Shown one piece after another: positions 29,108-30,499 of a stretch of 30,499 nucleotides of DNA (positions are counted from its first letter, which is position 1; the number at the start of each line of letters is the position of its first letter). The translations under genes and the position numbers were made by a program. The notes beneath the pieces are model-generated. The model was not told the origin of the DNA. It searched no databases and saw nothing but the letters and a program-made list of their open reading frames with translations. Origin of the DNA: UBA4735 sp035935465 (GTDB lineage: Bacteria; Chloroflexota; Limnocylindria; P2-11E); NCBI GenBank assembly GCA_035935465.1, contig DASYXA010000008.1, positions 1 to 30,499 of the forward strand, given 5' to 3'.

Positions 29108-30499
29108 TCACGCGGCCAAACCCTCCAGCACCCGGGTCAGCGCGTCGCGCCAGTCGCCGCGCGCTTCGACGATCGACGCGCGGACCTGCCGCTGGCCGTG
29201 CTGGGCCTTCGGGAACACCGAAAGCAGGACGCGGCGCTGGGCGTCGCCGAGGTCGCGGCCCATGACGATGCGCAGCTCCGGGCCGCGCACCCGGACCTCG
29301 GTCGCGCCGGCCTTCACCGCGCGCAGCTTCACCTCGACGCCGTACAGGAGGTTGCGCATCGGCTCGGGCGGCAGGCCGTAGCGGTCCTGCAGCTCTTCGC
29401 GCAGTCCCTGAAGCTCGTCGAGCTCGCGGAGCTCCGCGATGCGGCGGTACAGCTCGAGCTTGCGGGCGCGGGCCGGGATGTACGTGTCCGGGATGGCGGT
29501 CGAGAGCGAGAGATCGACCACCACGTCCGATGCCGCCGGCGCCAGCGGTCGCAGGCCGCGCTGCTCGTTGACGGCTTCTTCGAGCAGCTGCGCGTACAGC
29601 TCGAAGCCGACGGCGGCGACGTGCCCGTGCTGCTCCGCACCGAGGATGTTGCCCGCGCCGCGGATCTCGAGGTCGTGCATCGCGATCTTGAACCCCGCGC
29701 CGAGCTCGCTCGCCTCGAACACGGCCTGCAGGCGCATCCGGGCCTGCTCGGTGAGGCTCGCCTCCTTGTTGTAGAGCAGGTACGCGTAGGCCTTCTCGGC
29801 GCTGCGGCCGACGCGACCGCGGAGCTGGTAGAGCTGCGCGAGGCCGAGCGTGCCGGCGCGGTCGATGATGATCGTGTTCACGTTCGGGATATCGAGGCCC
29901 GACTCGATGATCGTCGTGCATACGAGCACGTCGTGGTCCTGGTCCGCGAAGTCCACCATCACCCGCTCGAGCTTCCGCTCGTCCATCTGGCCATGCCCGA
30001 CGATGAACTTCGCGGTCGGGACGAGCTGGCGCAGCCGCTCCGTCTCCTGCTCGATGCCGATGACCCGGTTGTGCACGTAGTAGGTCTGGCCACCCCGGTC
30101 GAGCTCGCGCACGATCGCCTCGCGGATGACGTCGTCGCTCCGCTCCACGACGTGCGTCTCGATCGGCTGGCGGTCTTCGGGCGGCGTCTCGATGACGCTG
30201 ATGTCGCGCACGCCCGAGAGGGCCATGTGCAGCGTGCGCGGGATCGGCGTCGCGGTCATGGAGAGGACGTCGACCTCCGTGCGCATCGACTTGAGGCGCT
30301 CCTTGTGCCGCACGCCGAACCGATGCTCCTCGTCGATGACCACCAGACCGAGATCGCGGAAGCTCACGTCCTTCTGGAGGACGCGGTGCGTCCCGACGAC
30401 GATGTCCACGTCGCCGGTCTTGATCCGCTCGACGGTCTCCCTCTGCTCGGCCGGCAGCCGGAAGCGCGACAGCATCTCGATCTTCACCGGGAACGTCGC
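29108..30499 (-). CDS. mfd: Transcription-repair coupling factor (partial, C-terminal about 463 aa)
   Basis: Mfd displaces RNA polymerase stalled at DNA damage and recruits UvrA. The frame runs off the right edge without a start. Helicase/translocase motifs are visible in order: VGTHRVLQKDV, VIDEEHRFGVRHKERLKSM (Walker B DEEH), TATPIPRTLHMA (motif III), YVHNRV, CTTIIESGLDIPNVNTIIID (motif V), and LYQLRGRVGRS (motif VI). The TRG region and the C-terminal UvrA-interaction-like domain (DTYIPARARKLELYRRIAEL and following) come after. It ends at TGA 29108-29110. About 145 nt separate it from the antitoxin start. That gap holds a loose 7-bp inverted repeat (CCGCCGG/CCGGCGG) but no convincing terminator. 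Confidence 0.97.
   Translation of the reverse strand, partial: ATFPVKIEMLSRFRLPAEQRETVERIKTGDVDIVVGTHRVLQKDVSFRDLGLVVIDEEHRFGVRHKERLKSMRTEVDVLSMTATPIPRTLHMALSGVRDISVIETPPEDRQPIETHVVERSDDVIREAIVRELDRGGQTYYVHNRVIGIEQETERLRQLVPTAKFIVGHGQMDERKLERVMVDFADQDHDVLVCTTIIESGLDIPNVNTIIIDRAGTLGLAQLYQLRGRVGRSAEKAYAYLLYNKEASLTEQARMRLQAVFEASELGAGFKIAMHDLEIRGAGNILGAEQHGHVAAVGFELYAQLLEEAVNEQRGLRPLAPAASDVVVDLSLSTAIPDTYIPARARKLELYRRIAELRELDELQGLREELQDRYGLPPEPMRNLLYGVEVKLRAVKAGATEVRVRGPELRIVMGRDLGDAQRRVLLSVFPKAQHGQRQVRASIVEARGDWRDALTRVLEGLAA

Noticed and set aside
1..30499. CRISPR arrays, insertion sequences, phage genes, attachment sites, rRNA or tRNA genes
   Set aside because: No regular direct repeats with unique spacers, transposase or integrase motifs, terminal inverted repeats, or structural RNA signatures were seen on either strand.

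Overview
This is a GC-rich (about 70% by eye), gene-dense bacterial chromosome segment. Genes are packed end to end, mostly with 4-nt overlaps (ATGA, GTGA and apparently CTGA), and no gap exceeds about 150 nt. I see no phage, IS element, CRISPR array, rRNA or tRNA. The gene set fits a soil or groundwater Chloroflexota lineage, possibly Limnocylindria-like: a bifunctional phosphoglucose/phosphomannose isomerase, an archaeal/thermophile-type S-adenosylhomocysteinase, many predicted lipoproteins, and a protein with a sortase-like C-terminal tripartite tail. This is inference; no taxonomic marker in the window settles it.

Layout. 1-1957 (+): the tail of an unknown gene, then hemE and hemH (haem synthesis). 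1941-6392 (-): a sugar-nucleotide cluster (GDP-deoxymannose-reductase-like epimerase, phosphohexomutase, PGI/PMI) followed by a NUDIX hydrolase and a small hypothetical gene. 6427-9941 (+): an EamA-type transporter, then a coupled trio of secreted proteins (lipoprotein, LPNTATG-tailed protein, lipoprotein). 9966-12672 (-): a coupled trio of MBL hydrolase, FAD amine oxidase and ComB-like phosphatase. 12690-14296 (+): a GNAT acetyltransferase and an Asp-box lipoprotein. 14328-15720 (-): a propeller lipoprotein gene broken by a one-base frameshift. 15826-16973 (+): proC and a small membrane protein. 16970-30499 (all -): a hypothetical protein, a peptide-type ABC importer lacking ATPases, a membrane protein, metK-ahcY-GNAT (methyl cycle), apt, an FMN hydroxy-acid oxidase, a histidine phosphatase, a 5'-nucleotidase-like HAD protein, a PrlF/YhaV toxin-antitoxin pair, and the C-terminal part of mfd.

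Regulation is the most interesting layer. Seven start codons (at 6392, 7401, 12672, 12690, 15720, 15826 and 28962) lie exactly 6 nt downstream of a -10-like hexamer of form NANNNT (for example TATACT, CATACT twice, TAGCAT). This implies leaderless transcription. Other transcription-unit heads have clear Shine-Dalgarno sequences. The divergent pair at 12672/12690 appears to share one symmetrical -10 element with predicted start sites 18 bp apart. An 11-nt motif, TRACTCGKACG, occurs four times, only in the two intergenic regions in front of lipoprotein genes. Several genes lack an ATG/GTG/TTG at the position demanded by conservation or coupling. The best candidates there are CTG (FAD oxidase and histidine phosphatase, both in CTGA overlaps), ACG (YhaV) and ATT (small hypothetical gene).
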